A DNA stretch of 64,000 nt from positions 1,860,001 through 1,924,000 of the forward strand of contig NZ_CP014209.1 in the NCBI RefSeq assembly GCF_001636295.1, in the 5' to 3' direction. Source of the DNA: Isoptericola dokdonensis DS-3. GTDB lineage: Bacteria > Actinomycetota > Actinomycetes > Actinomycetales > Cellulomonadaceae. Each line of letters starts with the position of its first letter. Position 1 is the first letter of the stretch. The notes beneath the pieces were generated by a model that was not told the DNA's origin, ran no database searches, and saw only the letters and a list, made by a program, of their open reading frames with translations. The translations under genes and the position numbers were made by a program. Below are positions 51,260-60,464 of the stretch, in pieces.

Positions 51260-53517
51260 GGCGTCACCGGGAAGTTCGCGCGGAACAGGTTCTCCGGGTC
51301 CCAGGTGGCCTTGACCCGGCGCAGCCGCTCCAGGGTGGCGGGCGGGAAGGCGTCGGTGAGCCGCTCGGGGCGGTCGTCCGTCTCGAAGGAGAGGTAGAGC
51401 CCGTCGGCGACGGGGCCGATCTCGGCGTCCCACAGGGCGTCGAGCGCCTCCTGCGACGGCGACATCGCGGACAGCAGGAAGTTCTGGTGCCGGTGCGCGT
51501 ACGCCGTCGCGTCCGGTGGGACGTCGTGCGCGGCGCCGCCGGTGGCCCGCGCCTGGAGGAACGAGGCCCGGCCGGACGCCGCGACGCGTTCGAAGGCCCG
51601 TGCCGTCGCCTCGTCGAGGTGGTCGACGAGCGCGGAGCGCACGGCGGGGTCGCCGCCGCCGGAGTGGTTCTTCTCGGCGGCCTGCACGACGCCGGAGTAG
51701 GGCAGCAGGTAGGCCTGGTGGCCGAGCAGGGGGGCGACGTCGGCGAGGCGTTCGAGCTGGGTGACGGCGGCGTCGGTGTCGTCGCCCGCCCAGACGGTCA
51801 TGAGCTGCGCGACGGGTCCCTGGCCGCGGCGGGCCGGGGACAGGATGAGGAAGCTCGTCAGCTCGCGCGGCGCGGACTCGACGGTGGCGCCCCACCGCTG
51901 CAGCAGGCCGGCGGTGTCGGTCGCGTCGAGCGCCATCTGGGAGAAGACGACCTCGCCGGCCTCCATCGCCTCCACCTCGACCCAGGTGACGACGCCGAGG
52001 TTCCCGCCGGCGCCGCGCAGACCCCAGAGCAGGTCCGGGTGCTCGTCGGCGGAGGCGTGGACGACCCGCCCGTCGGCCGTGACGACCTCCGCGGCGACGA
52101 CGTGGTCGATCGTGAGCCCGAACGCGCGGCCGAGCAGCCCGATGCCGCCTGCGGTGGCGAGCCCGCCGACGCCGACGCCGCCGTAGTCGCCCGAGCTGAT
52201 CGCCCAGCCGCGGGGGCTGAGGGTCTCGGCGACCTGCTGCCAGGTGGCTCCCGCCCCGAGCCGGACGCGGCGGGTCACCTCGTCGACGACCTCGACGGTG
52301 TCGAGCGCGCCCAGGTCGACGACGATCCCGCCGTCGTTGGTGGACCGGCCGCTGATGCCGTGGCCGCCGGAGCGGATGCCGAGCGGGACGGGCTGCGTGC
52401 GGGCGAACCGGACGGCGTCGGCGACCTCGTCGGCGGTGCGGGGTCGCAGGACGAGGCCGGGCGCGCCGGAGCGCAGGTAGTTGTGGCGCACGGTGTCGTA
52501 GGAACGGTCGCCGGGTTCGACGGCGGACGCTGCCAGGGAGGCGGGGACGGCCGCGTAGTCGATGCCGTCGCGGCGCAGCTCGATGGCCGCGCGGCCGCGC
52601 TGGGTGGCGGCGGGGGCGGTGCCGGCGGTGGCTCGTTCGGCGGCGACGAGCTCGCGGACGGCGGGGGCGATCTGCTCGCCGAGCACGGCCGTCGTGGTCG
52701 GGTCGTCGGTGGCGAGGACGAACGTGCCGACGCCGTCGGTGAGCGCCAGCGTGGCGAGCTCGTCGACCCACTGCTCGACCGGCCCCTGGAGGAAGCCGTC
52801 CCGGGTCGCCGTGATCGATCCCTGGACGTTGAGGAGGCGACGGATCTCCGCCGGGTGGCGCCCGGCCTCCTCCGCGGCCTCGTCGATCACCTTGTTGCCG
52901 CGGGCGAGGTCGCCGTCCTTCATGTACCCGAGGGACGGGAGCCAGCCGTCGGCCTGGCGGCCGACGAGCCGGAGCATGCGCGGCTTGTACGCGCCGACCC
53001 AGATCGGGACGTCGTGGGCGGGGGCGGGGCCGCGCTTGGCGCCGGCGACCTGGTGGTGCTCGCCGTCGACGCGCAGGACGCGGCGGTCGGCGGCGTCCCA
53101 GATGCCGCGGATGATCTCGATCGCCTCGGACAGCGCGGTCACCGACTCGCCGGGGGTGAGGCGGTCTGCGCCGAGCGAGGCGATGGCGTCCCAGAAGCCG
53201 CCGGCGCCGATGCCGAGGTCGACGCGCCCGCCGGTGAGCAGGTCGAGGCTCGCCACGGAGCGCGCGAGCACGGCCGGCTGGCGCAGCGGCAGGTTGAGAA
53301 CGTTGCCCGCGAGGTGCACGCGCTCGGTGGCGGCGGCGACGTACGAGAGGAGGGTCCACGTGTCCAGGAACCCTGCGTTGTACGGGTGGTCCTGGAAGGT
53401 CACGAGGTCGAGGCCGGAGCGCTCGGCCGCCTGCGCGAGCCGTACCGCGTGGTGCGGGTCGCGGTTGCCGGGGGTGACGAAGGTGCCGAAGGCCAGGTCG
53501 TGGCCGTAGTCCGTCAT
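51250..53517 (-). CDS. Fusion: LLM flavin-dependent oxidoreductase + BBE-type FAD oxidase
   Basis: A 755-residue two-enzyme fusion. Residues about 1-300 form a luciferase-like (LLM) TIM barrel, F420- or FMN-dependent in relatives (FGTFVTPGNRDPHHAV, DLGIGAGGFWDA). Residues about 345-755 form a VAO/BBE-type FAD oxidase: IRSGGHGISG near 405 holds the histidine usually linked to FAD, and the C-terminal NLFRANFPV near 745 is the BBE end. Where bicovalent enzymes have a cysteine (GTCPxVG), this protein has GDYGGVG, so a single covalent link is predicted. GGAG precedes ATG 53517. An amidohydrolase and two MFS genes follow the same direction upstream. Confidence 0.85.
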   Translation of the reverse strand: MTDYGHDLAFGTFVTPGNRDPHHAVRLAQAAERSGLDLVTFQDHPYNAGFLDTWTLLSYVAAATERVHLAGNVLNLPLRQPAVLARSVASLDLLTGGRVDLGIGAGGFWDAIASLGADRLTPGESVTALSEAIEIIRGIWDAADRRVLRVDGEHHQVAGAKRGPAPAHDVPIWVGAYKPRMLRLVGRQADGWLPSLGYMKDGDLARGNKVIDEAAEEAGRHPAEIRRLLNVQGSITATRDGFLQGPVEQWVDELATLALTDGVGTFVLATDDPTTTAVLGEQIAPAVRELVAAERATAGTAPAATQRGRAAIELRRDGIDYAAVPASLAASAVEPGDRSYDTVRHNYLRSGAPGLVLRPRTADEVADAVRFARTQPVPLGIRSGGHGISGRSTNDGGIVVDLGALDTVEVVDEVTRRVRLGAGATWQQVAETLSPRGWAISSGDYGGVGVGGLATAGGIGLLGRAFGLTIDHVVAAEVVTADGRVVHASADEHPDLLWGLRGAGGNLGVVTWVEVEAMEAGEVVFSQMALDATDTAGLLQRWGATVESAPRELTSFLILSPARRGQGPVAQLMTVWAGDDTDAAVTQLERLADVAPLLGHQAYLLPYSGVVQAAEKNHSGGGDPAVRSALVDHLDEATARAFERVAASGRASFLQARATGGAAHDVPPDATAYAHRHQNFLLSAMSPSQEALDALWDAEIGPVADGLYLSFETDDRPERLTDAFPPATLERLRRVKATWDPENLFRANFPVTPAS

Positions 53518-53615
53518 GGGTGCTCCAGGATAGCGGGGTCGTCCGTGCGGGCGCTCCGTCGCACCAACCTCGCGAACGTCTGCACGATTCCCTCCGCACG
53601 GTGTGACGCCCGACG

Positions 53616-55157
53616 TCACGCCCGGCGACGCAGGAAGTGCCAGGCGACGCCCCACAGCACGGTGAAGACCACGGCGAACACGAGCATCGTCGTGCGGTAC
53701 GCGTCGACGTAGGCGTCCTGCGAGACGGCGAGCACCTGCTCGTACAGGTCGGTGCCCTGCGCCCAGGTGGGGACGGCCCCCTCGGCGAACCAGCCGGTGA
53801 CCGTGCCCTGCTCGCTCGGGGTGAGACCGAGCTCCGCGATCCGGTCGGGCAGGTCCCGGCCCAGGCCGGAGTAGAGCAGCGTGGAGCTGAAGGCGGAGCC
53901 GAGGGCGAACGACGCCTGGCCGATGGCCGGCTTCGACGCCACGGTCGCGCCCACGAGGTCCGGGGGCGGGACCTGGACGAAGAACTCCCCGGCGGCGGTC
54001 TCGGTGAGCATCCGGGAGAAGCCGCCGACGACCAGCGCGACGGCGAAGACCCAGTAGGGGGTGGACGCGCCGCCGACGGCGAGCAGGTACATGGCGAGCG
54101 CGACACCCGCCAGGCCCACCAGGACGAGCGACTCGGGCCGCCGGCCGCGGGCTCCGAGGCGACCGGCGGCGAACGCGCCGACGATCATCGCGAGCGTGGC
54201 CGGGAGCTGACCGATCGTGACGTCCAGCGGGCTGTAGGAGTACACGTACTGCCACAGCAGCGAGAGCTGCAGCACCATGACGGCCTGCCACATGTTGAAC
54301 GAGACGTCGGCGGTCAGGGCACCGGCCAGCGAGCGGTTCGTGAAGAGCTTGACGGGCAGGGCGGGCTCGTCGTGGTGGGTCTCCCACCACAGGAACGCGA
54401 CCAGGGCGGCGAGGCCGACGAGCACGGGCACCAGCACGCGGACGGAGAGCCAGCCGTGCGCGGCGTCGCTGACGCCCCAGATGATCCCGACGAGGGCGAC
54501 CGCGACCAGCACCAGGCCGACGGGGTCCGCCTTGCTCCGGTGCACGGCCTTCGACCGTGGCACGAAGAGCTTGTTGAGGACGAAGGCGGCGACGCCGACG
54601 ACCGGGACGACGAGGTAGCCGAGGCGCCAGTCCACCCCGATGAGCCAGCCGCCCAGGATGGTCAGCGGGAGCGTGAACCCCACCTGGCCCGCGAAGTACA
54701 TCGACATCGCCCACGGGATGCGGTCCGGGGCGACGGTGCGGATCAGCGCGATCGACAGCGCCAGGGTCCCGGCGAGGCCGACGCCCGTGACGACGCGGCC
54801 GCCGAGGTAGACGGCGTAGGACGGCGCCACGGCGGTGATCACGCCCCCGGCGACGAGCGCGACGGCGCACCACATGAGGGTCAGACGGCGCCCGTAGCGG
54901 TCCCCCACGGTGCCGATCGTGAGGATCGACGCGGCCAGGGCGAGCGTGCCGATCGACGCGGCGATCGATCGTTGCGTCGCGGACATCCCGAGCTCTGCGG
55001 CGGCCGACGCCAGCGCCGTGTTGTGCAGCGACACGTCGGCCGCCTGGGCGACCCCCGCGACGGTGAGGGCGAAGATCGCCATCCCCGGTCGGCGGGCGAC
55101 GCCGTCGGCCAGGGTGCCGGGCCCGGCACCGCCCGCCGGGCCGGAGGTCGTGCTCAC
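53616..55157 (-). CDS. MFS transporter, DHA2-like (14 TM), copy 1
   Basis: A 513-residue drug:H+ antiporter-type MFS protein with about 14 helices. Motif A GTVGDRYGRR is near residue 81, and motif C-like GGRVVTGVGLAG is near 118. It shares FNMWQAVMVLQLSLLWQYVYSY-type segments with the MFS gene at 56821-58485, so the two are paralogues. GTG 55157 overlaps the amidohydrolase stop by GTGA, implying linked function, for example export of a product or uptake of the substrate. Confidence 0.88.
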   Translation of the reverse strand: MSTTSGPAGGAGPGTLADGVARRPGMAIFALTVAGVAQAADVSLHNTALASAAAELGMSATQRSIAASIGTLALAASILTIGTVGDRYGRRLTLMWCAVALVAGGVITAVAPSYAVYLGGRVVTGVGLAGTLALSIALIRTVAPDRIPWAMSMYFAGQVGFTLPLTILGGWLIGVDWRLGYLVVPVVGVAAFVLNKLFVPRSKAVHRSKADPVGLVLVAVALVGIIWGVSDAAHGWLSVRVLVPVLVGLAALVAFLWWETHHDEPALPVKLFTNRSLAGALTADVSFNMWQAVMVLQLSLLWQYVYSYSPLDVTIGQLPATLAMIVGAFAAGRLGARGRRPESLVLVGLAGVALAMYLLAVGGASTPYWVFAVALVVGGFSRMLTETAAGEFFVQVPPPDLVGATVASKPAIGQASFALGSAFSSTLLYSGLGRDLPDRIAELGLTPSEQGTVTGWFAEGAVPTWAQGTDLYEQVLAVSQDAYVDAYRTTMLVFAVVFTVLWGVAWHFLRRRA

Positions 55158-56776
55158 GGCGCCTCGTACACGCTGACGCCGCGCTTGAACGTCCGCACGA
55201 CGGCGATGTCCTTGATCGTCTCGGGGTCCACGTCGAGCGGGTTGGCGTCCAGCACGACGAGGTCCGCGAGCTTGCCGACCTCGACGGATCCGCGGTCGTC
55301 CTCGCAGCGGTGCTCGTAGGCGGCGTCGATGGTGACGGATCGCAGCCCTTCGGCGGGCGTGATGCGCTGGTCCTCACCGAGCACGACGCCGCCGGTGGAG
55401 CGGCGCACCACCGACGTCCACAGCAGCTGGAGCGGGTTGATCGGGGTGATCGGGTAGTCGGAGTGGTTCGTGGGGCGCAGCCCCTTGTCGATCGCGGACC
55501 GCATCGGGGAGATGCCGAACGCCCGCTCCTGCCCGAAGTTGCGGACGTGGGTGTCGCCGAAGATCAGGCAGTGGATGGTGAACATCGAGGGTTCGAACCC
55601 TTCGGCGACGTACTCGTCGAGCTGGTCCAGCCGCATCACCTGCGAGTGGATCGGCACCGTCCGTCCCGGGGGTGTCGCCCCGGCGGCGACCGCCGCGCGG
55701 TGGGAGGCGAGCAGCTGGTCGATGGCGGCGTCGCCGTTGCAGTGCGCGAACACCTGGACGCCGTGCTGGTACGCCGTCGTGACGATCGCGTCGGAGTCCC
55801 CCTGCTCGATGACCGCGAGTCCGTGCCAGTGCTCCTCACCGCCCGGACCGCCCGTGAGGTACTCCTGCGTGACGTGCGCCGTCTTCCCCTGCGGGGAGCC
55901 GTCCAGGATCAGCTTGACCCCCTGGATCGTGTGCCCGTTCGAGCTCACCCTGTCGGCATCGAACCAGCCCTCCTCGAGGGCCTCGCCGAGCTCGCTGAAC
56001 AGCACCAGGGAGCGCACGTCCACCGGGATGCCCGGGCCGTCGGCGAGCGCCCGGATCGCCTCGATCTGCTGCACGGTGGCGGCCCCGTCCTGGACGGTCG
56101 TGACACCCCAGCGCGCGTACTCCCGCATCATGGCCAGCAGCGCCTCGTCGTCGGTGTCGAGCATGCCGAGCACCAGCGGCATCCAGGCGTTCTCCCAGAG
56201 CACGCCGTTGGGCGTCCGGGTGCCGGGGTACCGCACGATCGTGCCGCCCTCGGGGTCCTCGCACCCGTCGACGTAGCCGCGCTCGGCCAGGATCCGGGTG
56301 TTGACGACGCCGCCGTGGCCCGAGACGTGCACGATCGCGACGCGATGCTCGGGGAACTCCCGGTCGAGCAGGTCCGCGGTGACCGCGCCGCCGTCGTCCA
56401 TCTCGTCCGGGTAGTAGCCCCAGCCGAGCAGCAGACCGCCGGGCGGTGTGGCGTTCTTGGCGAGGTTCGCGTGCAGTGCCGCCAGCAGGTCGTCCACGGT
56501 CCGGGTCGTGCCCACCGGCGGGGTCTGCAGCGCCGCGTGCCGGATGTACGGCGCGCCCATCGAGACGTGGCTGTGCGGGTCGACGAAGCCCGGCACGACG
56601 GTCGCCCCGTCGAGGTCCACGACCTCGGTGCCCGGGCCGGCGAGCGCGCGGACCTCCGCGGTGCTCCCGACAGCGGTGATCAGGCCACCGGTGACGGCGA
56701 CCGCCTCGGCGGTGGTGTCGGCGTCGTCCACCGTCAGGACGGTGCCGCCGACGAGGACCAGGTCGGGTGCGCTCAT
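55154..56776 (-). CDS. Amidohydrolase family 3 (YtcJ-like)
   Basis: A 540-residue metal-dependent hydrolase of the Amidohydro_3 group. The metal motif DPHSHV is near residue 66, further ligands are probable in HVSGHGG near 145 and FAHCNGD near 345, and a late Asp lies in NHSDYPITP near 445. Substrates in this group range from formamides to enol/urea compounds. The cluster with an FMN/FAD oxidase and two exporters suggests degradation or processing of a nitrogen-containing or aromatic compound. ATG 56776 has GGAG upstream; GTG 56785 is an alternative. Confidence 0.87.
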   Translation of the reverse strand: MSAPDLVLVGGTVLTVDDADTTAEAVAVTGGLITAVGSTAEVRALAGPGTEVVDLDGATVVPGFVDPHSHVSMGAPYIRHAALQTPPVGTTRTVDDLLAALHANLAKNATPPGGLLLGWGYYPDEMDDGGAVTADLLDREFPEHRVAIVHVSGHGGVVNTRILAERGYVDGCEDPEGGTIVRYPGTRTPNGVLWENAWMPLVLGMLDTDDEALLAMMREYARWGVTTVQDGAATVQQIEAIRALADGPGIPVDVRSLVLFSELGEALEEGWFDADRVSSNGHTIQGVKLILDGSPQGKTAHVTQEYLTGGPGGEEHWHGLAVIEQGDSDAIVTTAYQHGVQVFAHCNGDAAIDQLLASHRAAVAAGATPPGRTVPIHSQVMRLDQLDEYVAEGFEPSMFTIHCLIFGDTHVRNFGQERAFGISPMRSAIDKGLRPTNHSDYPITPINPLQLLWTSVVRRSTGGVVLGEDQRITPAEGLRSVTIDAAYEHRCEDDRGSVEVGKLADLVVLDANPLDVDPETIKDIAVVRTFKRGVSVYEAP

Positions 56777-56820
56777 GGTTCTCACTCCAGGAGTCGTGCG
56801 GTGATGGGCGTGCGGCGGCG

Positions 56821-58485
56821 TCAGTGCCGTGCGGCCGGCGGGGCGGGGTCGTCACCCGGATGGGGCGACGGCGCGGCAGGCCCCGCCTCGCCGGCGGATC
56901 CGCCGACGAGTGCCTGCGGTCGGCCGTCGGCGGTCAGCGGTCCGCTGGCGTACGTGCCCGCCTTGCGCATCCGGTTGGCCTTGGCGAAGAACAGCGTCGA
57001 GATGATCGCGAAGACCGTGAGGATGCCCGCGAAGATCAGCATCGTGCCGCCGAACGCGTCGACGAAGATGTCGGACGCCTGGCCGACGACGGCGTCGACC
57101 TCGGAAGCGTCGTACTCGGACATGTCCCCGCCCGAGATGTACTGCGTGATCATGCCGGTGTAGACGCCCTGCTGCTCGGGCTGGACGTTGGCGTCCTGGA
57201 ACGCCTGGGCGATGCCGCGGCCGTACTGACCGAACACGAACGTGGTCGACAGGGCGGTACCGAGGGCGAAGCTCAGCTGGCCGATCGCCGTCTTGGACGA
57301 CGCCATGGCGCCGGTCAGCGACGCCGGCGGCTTGCCGACGAAGAACTGCCCCATCGTGGTCTCGTTGAGCATGCGCGCGAAGCCACCGGCCAGCGTGAGG
57401 ATCAGGAAGAACCAGTAGGGCGAGCCCGTCGTGGTGAAGCCGAGGATCACGAGGGTGCCGACGAGCACGGTGTGCCCGACGAGCAGGTTGACCGACGCCG
57501 GCACGCCGCGGGCGAGCAGCCGGCCGGCCACCGTGGCCCCGACCACCATCGCGAGGCTCATCGGCATCAGCGCCAGCGACACCGTCAGCGACTCGTACTG
57601 GTAGACGTACTGCCACAGCATCGACAGCATGATCGTCACCACGGCCTGCCACATGTTGAACGAGAAGCCGGTGGCGACCGAGCCGGCGAGCTCCGGGTCA
57701 CGGAAGAGCTTGACGGGGAACGCGGGGAACTCGACCCGTGCCTCCCACCAGATGAACACCGCCATCGCGACGAGGCCGACGACGACGGGGACCAGCACCT
57801 GCGCCGACGTCCATCCGTACGTGGCGGCGTTGGACAGCCCGTAGATGATCCCGATCATCGCGACCGCGATCGCGCTCAGGCCCACGTAGTCGAAAGGACC
57901 GACCGTCTCTGCCTTCGCCTCGGGGAGACCCCGCAGGCACATGAGGAGCGCGACGACCGCGACGACCGGCATGAGCAGGTACCCGAACCGCCAGCTCAGC
58001 CCGGCGAGGTAGCCGACGACGATGCCGAGCACGAGCGCAGCCGCCGTCTGCCCCGCGAGCCAGAAGGCGACGGCCTTGGGCAGGTTGTCCGGCAGCACCG
58101 ACCGCAGCAGCGCGAACGACAGCCCGAACGCGGCGGCGATCCCGATGCCGGTGATCGCGCGCCCGAGCATGAAGATCGGCGTCACCGGTGCCACGGCGGT
58201 GATGACACCGCCCGCCGCGGCGACGACCAGCCCGGCGAGCATCACCCGCCGGCGGCCCAGCCGATCACCGAGGGAGCCCGTGGTGAGGATGAACGCCGCC
58301 AGCGCGAGCGTGCCGACGGACGACGCGAACGCACGTTGCGCGCCGTCCATCTGCAGGTCGACCGCCGCGTCGACCACCGCGATCGAGTTCGCTGTCGGGT
58401 CCACCACCTGGAGGCAGGAGGCCGCCGTCAGGGCGATCAGTGCCGCGGTCGTGCCCTTCGCCGGTGCCTTCGTCGCCGTCGCCAT
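56821..58485 (-). CDS. MFS transporter, DHA2-like (14 TM), copy 2
   Basis: A 554-residue paralogue of the MFS protein at 53616-55157, longer at the C-terminus by a soluble tail of about 45 residues (GGSAGEAGPAAPSPH). Motif A GSLGDRLGRRR is near residue 71. The two transporters bracket the amidohydrolase, and duplicated flanking transporters are unusual for a simple catabolic operon. The start ATG 58485 is 44 codons before the first motif A. Upstream lies repeat element B. Confidence 0.87.
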   Translation of the reverse strand: MATATKAPAKGTTAALIALTAASCLQVVDPTANSIAVVDAAVDLQMDGAQRAFASSVGTLALAAFILTTGSLGDRLGRRRVMLAGLVVAAAGGVITAVAPVTPIFMLGRAITGIGIAAAFGLSFALLRSVLPDNLPKAVAFWLAGQTAAALVLGIVVGYLAGLSWRFGYLLMPVVAVVALLMCLRGLPEAKAETVGPFDYVGLSAIAVAMIGIIYGLSNAATYGWTSAQVLVPVVVGLVAMAVFIWWEARVEFPAFPVKLFRDPELAGSVATGFSFNMWQAVVTIMLSMLWQYVYQYESLTVSLALMPMSLAMVVGATVAGRLLARGVPASVNLLVGHTVLVGTLVILGFTTTGSPYWFFLILTLAGGFARMLNETTMGQFFVGKPPASLTGAMASSKTAIGQLSFALGTALSTTFVFGQYGRGIAQAFQDANVQPEQQGVYTGMITQYISGGDMSEYDASEVDAVVGQASDIFVDAFGGTMLIFAGILTVFAIISTLFFAKANRMRKAGTYASGPLTADGRPQALVGGSAGEAGPAAPSPHPGDDPAPPAARH

Positions 58486-58569
58486 GCCGTCCCCCGGTCG
58501 TGAGTTCCGTCACCACGAAGAACGTAGGTCACCAGGGAAGTTTGCGCGCGCCCAGCGTCCGCGGACCAG

Positions 58570-58667
58570 GGCTCGGGTGGGGTGTGCCGCGCGCGGTCGT
58601 CAGACGGGAAGCGCAGGTCGCGCAGCGACCGTGAGCGCGACCGTGCGCGGCACACCCCACCCGAGCC
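58570..58667. repeat. Inverted-repeat element B with internal hairpin core
   Basis: Arms 58570-58599 and 58638-58667 match over 29 of 30 positions and flank a 38-bp centre with AGGTCGCGCAGCGACCGTGA at 58615-58634, the same core as element A. Flanks extend the symmetry imperfectly. Element B lies in the gap between the altronate-type dehydratase stop and the second MFS start. Confidence 0.8.
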
Positions 58668-58709
58668 GTACTGACCACGGACGGCGGACCGCCCGACGGA
58701 GCACGGCCT

Positions 58710-60305
58710 TCAGGTGACGGCGCCGATGTGCCAGGGGATGAACTCCTCGGCGCCGATGCCGAGCTCCTCGGAGACGGTCTGCTCGCCGGACGCGACGGCG
58801 AGGATCTTCGCGAGCAGCTCGGCACCGACGTCCTCGACGGACGCCGTGCCGTCGACGATGCGCCCGGCGTTGAGGTCCATGTCCTCGCTCATGCGCTCGT
58901 ACATGGGGGTGTTGGTGGCGACCTTGATCGACGGCGTGGGGCGGCAGCCGAAGACGGAGCCGCGGCCGGTGGTGAACACGACGACGTTGGCACCGCCGGC
59001 GACGATGCCGGTCACGGAGACGGGGTCGTAGCCGGGGGTGTCCATGAAGGTGAACCCGCGGTCGGTGATGGGCTCGGCGTAGTCGTACACGGCGGCCAGG
59101 TCGGCCTGGCCGCCCTTGGCGACGGCGCCGAGGGACTTCTCGAGGATGGTGGTGAGGCCGCCGGCCTTGTTGCCCGGGGACGGGTTGTTGTCGAGGGTGC
59201 CGTGCCCGGCCGCCATGTAGGAGCGCCACCACTCGAGCTGGTCGAGGAGCTTCTTGGCGACCTCGGGGCGCGTCGCCCGGGCGGTGAGCAGGTGCTCGGC
59301 GCCGTAGACCTCGGGGGTCTCGGCGAGGACGGACGTGCCGCCGTAGGCGACGATGCGGTCCGAGGCCCAGCCGAGGGCGGGGTTCGCGGTGATGCCGGAG
59401 TAGCCGTCGGAGCCGCCGCAGTTGAGGCCGAGCACGAGCTCGGAGACGTCGCAGTCGGTGCGGGTGCGGGCGTTCACCTCGGGGAGCATGGCGCGGATGG
59501 CGTCGACGCCGGCGCGCACGGTGGCGCGGATGCCGCCGGTGTCCTGGATCGTCATGGAGCGCACCACGGTGTCGCCGGGGATGGCTGCGAGCAGCGCGGA
59601 CGACTCGTCGCGGTCGGGGGCGCCGATGCCGGGCATCCCGAGGTCGGTGACGGCTCCGGACCGCGCCGACAGCGCCGCACCGGGCACCATCTCGCAACCG
59701 AGCCCCAGGACGAGCAGCCCGGCGACGTTCGGGTGGGCGGCGTAGCCGCGCAGGGTGCGCAGCAGGATCTGCCCGCCCTCGGAGTCGGGCACGAGGCCGC
59801 AGCCGGAGGTGTGGGTGAGCGCGATGACGCCGTCGACGTTCTCGTAGTCGTCCAGCACGGACTGCGGGAACTGGTCGGCGATCATCTTCGCCGTGGAGGC
59901 GGAGCAGTTGACGCTCGTGAGGATCGCGACGTAGTTGCGGGTGCCGACCCGGCCGTCGGCGCGGCGGTACCCGCGGAACGTGGGCCGCGGGCCGTCGGGG
60001 ACGGTGAGCTCGGTGTGGACGCCGCCGAGCGGCGTCTCCCGCTCGCCCGGGTCGAAGACGAGGTTGTGGGAGTGGACGTGCTCGCCGACGCCGACCTGCG
60101 TCGTCGTGACCCCGATGACCTGCCCGTACTTGCGCACCGGTGCACCCGGTGCGACGTCGACGAGGGCGATCTTGTGCCCGCGGGGGACGTCGCCGCGCGC
60201 CACGACCACTCGGCCGTCGGGCGTCGTCGCCTCGTCGCCGGGGGCGAGGTCACGGGTGGCGACGGCGACGTCGTCGCCGTCCCGGAGCACGAGCAGGTCC
60301 TTCAT
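58710..60305 (-). CDS. uxaA: Altronate/galactarate-type dehydratase (UxaA/GarD family)
   Basis: A 531-residue dehydratase for hexonates or hexarates, expected to yield 2-keto-3-deoxy sugars. It has an N-terminal SAF domain (about residues 10-85), then the UxaA core with RVGTRNYVAILTSVNCSA near 119 and conserved cysteines in TSGCGL near 168, LGCEM and LNCGGSDG near 300. Metal-binding cysteines and histidines are intact. It lies downstream of a sugar ABC importer on the same strand, 160 bp after the binding protein, with hairpins between. Whether it acts on altronate or an aldarate is undetermined. Confidence 0.87.
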   Translation of the reverse strand: MKDLLVLRDGDDVAVATRDLAPGDEATTPDGRVVVARGDVPRGHKIALVDVAPGAPVRKYGQVIGVTTTQVGVGEHVHSHNLVFDPGERETPLGGVHTELTVPDGPRPTFRGYRRADGRVGTRNYVAILTSVNCSASTAKMIADQFPQSVLDDYENVDGVIALTHTSGCGLVPDSEGGQILLRTLRGYAAHPNVAGLLVLGLGCEMVPGAALSARSGAVTDLGMPGIGAPDRDESSALLAAIPGDTVVRSMTIQDTGGIRATVRAGVDAIRAMLPEVNARTRTDCDVSELVLGLNCGGSDGYSGITANPALGWASDRIVAYGGTSVLAETPEVYGAEHLLTARATRPEVAKKLLDQLEWWRSYMAAGHGTLDNNPSPGNKAGGLTTILEKSLGAVAKGGQADLAAVYDYAEPITDRGFTFMDTPGYDPVSVTGIVAGGANVVVFTTGRGSVFGCRPTPSIKVATNTPMYERMSEDMDLNAGRIVDGTASVEDVGAELLAKILAVASGEQTVSEELGIGAEEFIPWHIGAVT

Positions 60306-60337
60306 CGGGGGTTCTTCCGTCCTGGCGAAACGACTGA

Positions 60338-60356
60338 GCCCCGCCGACGGCGGGGC
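60338..60356 (-). terminator. Hairpin in the binding-protein/dehydratase gap
   Basis: GCCCCGCC-GAC-GGCGGGGC is a perfect 8-bp hairpin close to the dehydratase start. With the two others in this gap it may reduce read-through or stabilise the upstream mRNA. Confidence 0.5.
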
Positions 60357-60383
60357 ATGATCCGGCCCGGGGGCCGACCATCG

Positions 60384-60419
60384 GGTGCGGGGACGTCGCG
60401 TGGGCGGCGTCCCCGCACC
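60384..60419 (-). terminator. 12-bp hairpin downstream of the binding-protein gene
   Basis: GGTGCGGGGACG (60384-60395) pairs perfectly with CGTCCCCGCACC (60408-60419) across a 12-base loop, about 45 bases after the binding-protein stop. It is a probable partial terminator that favours high binding-protein levels over the dehydratase. Confidence 0.6.
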
Positions 60420-60432
60420 TGACGGGTCAGGT

Positions 60433-60450
60433 GAGCTGAGCGATCAGCTC
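60433..60450 (-). terminator. Short hairpin after the binding-protein stop
   Basis: GAGCTGA-GCGA-TCAGCTC forms a perfect 7-bp stem with a 4-base loop 14 bases after the stop codon, the first of three hairpins in a row. Confidence 0.4.
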
Positions 60451-60464
60451 CCTACCGGGGTGGC

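Noticed and set aside
48512-54106. A single very long minus-strand open frame spanning the pfkB, reductase and fusion genes
   Set aside because: High GC leaves long open frames in non-coding phases. Only its last 308 codons show a protein family; the rest is antisense or out of frame to better-supported genes.
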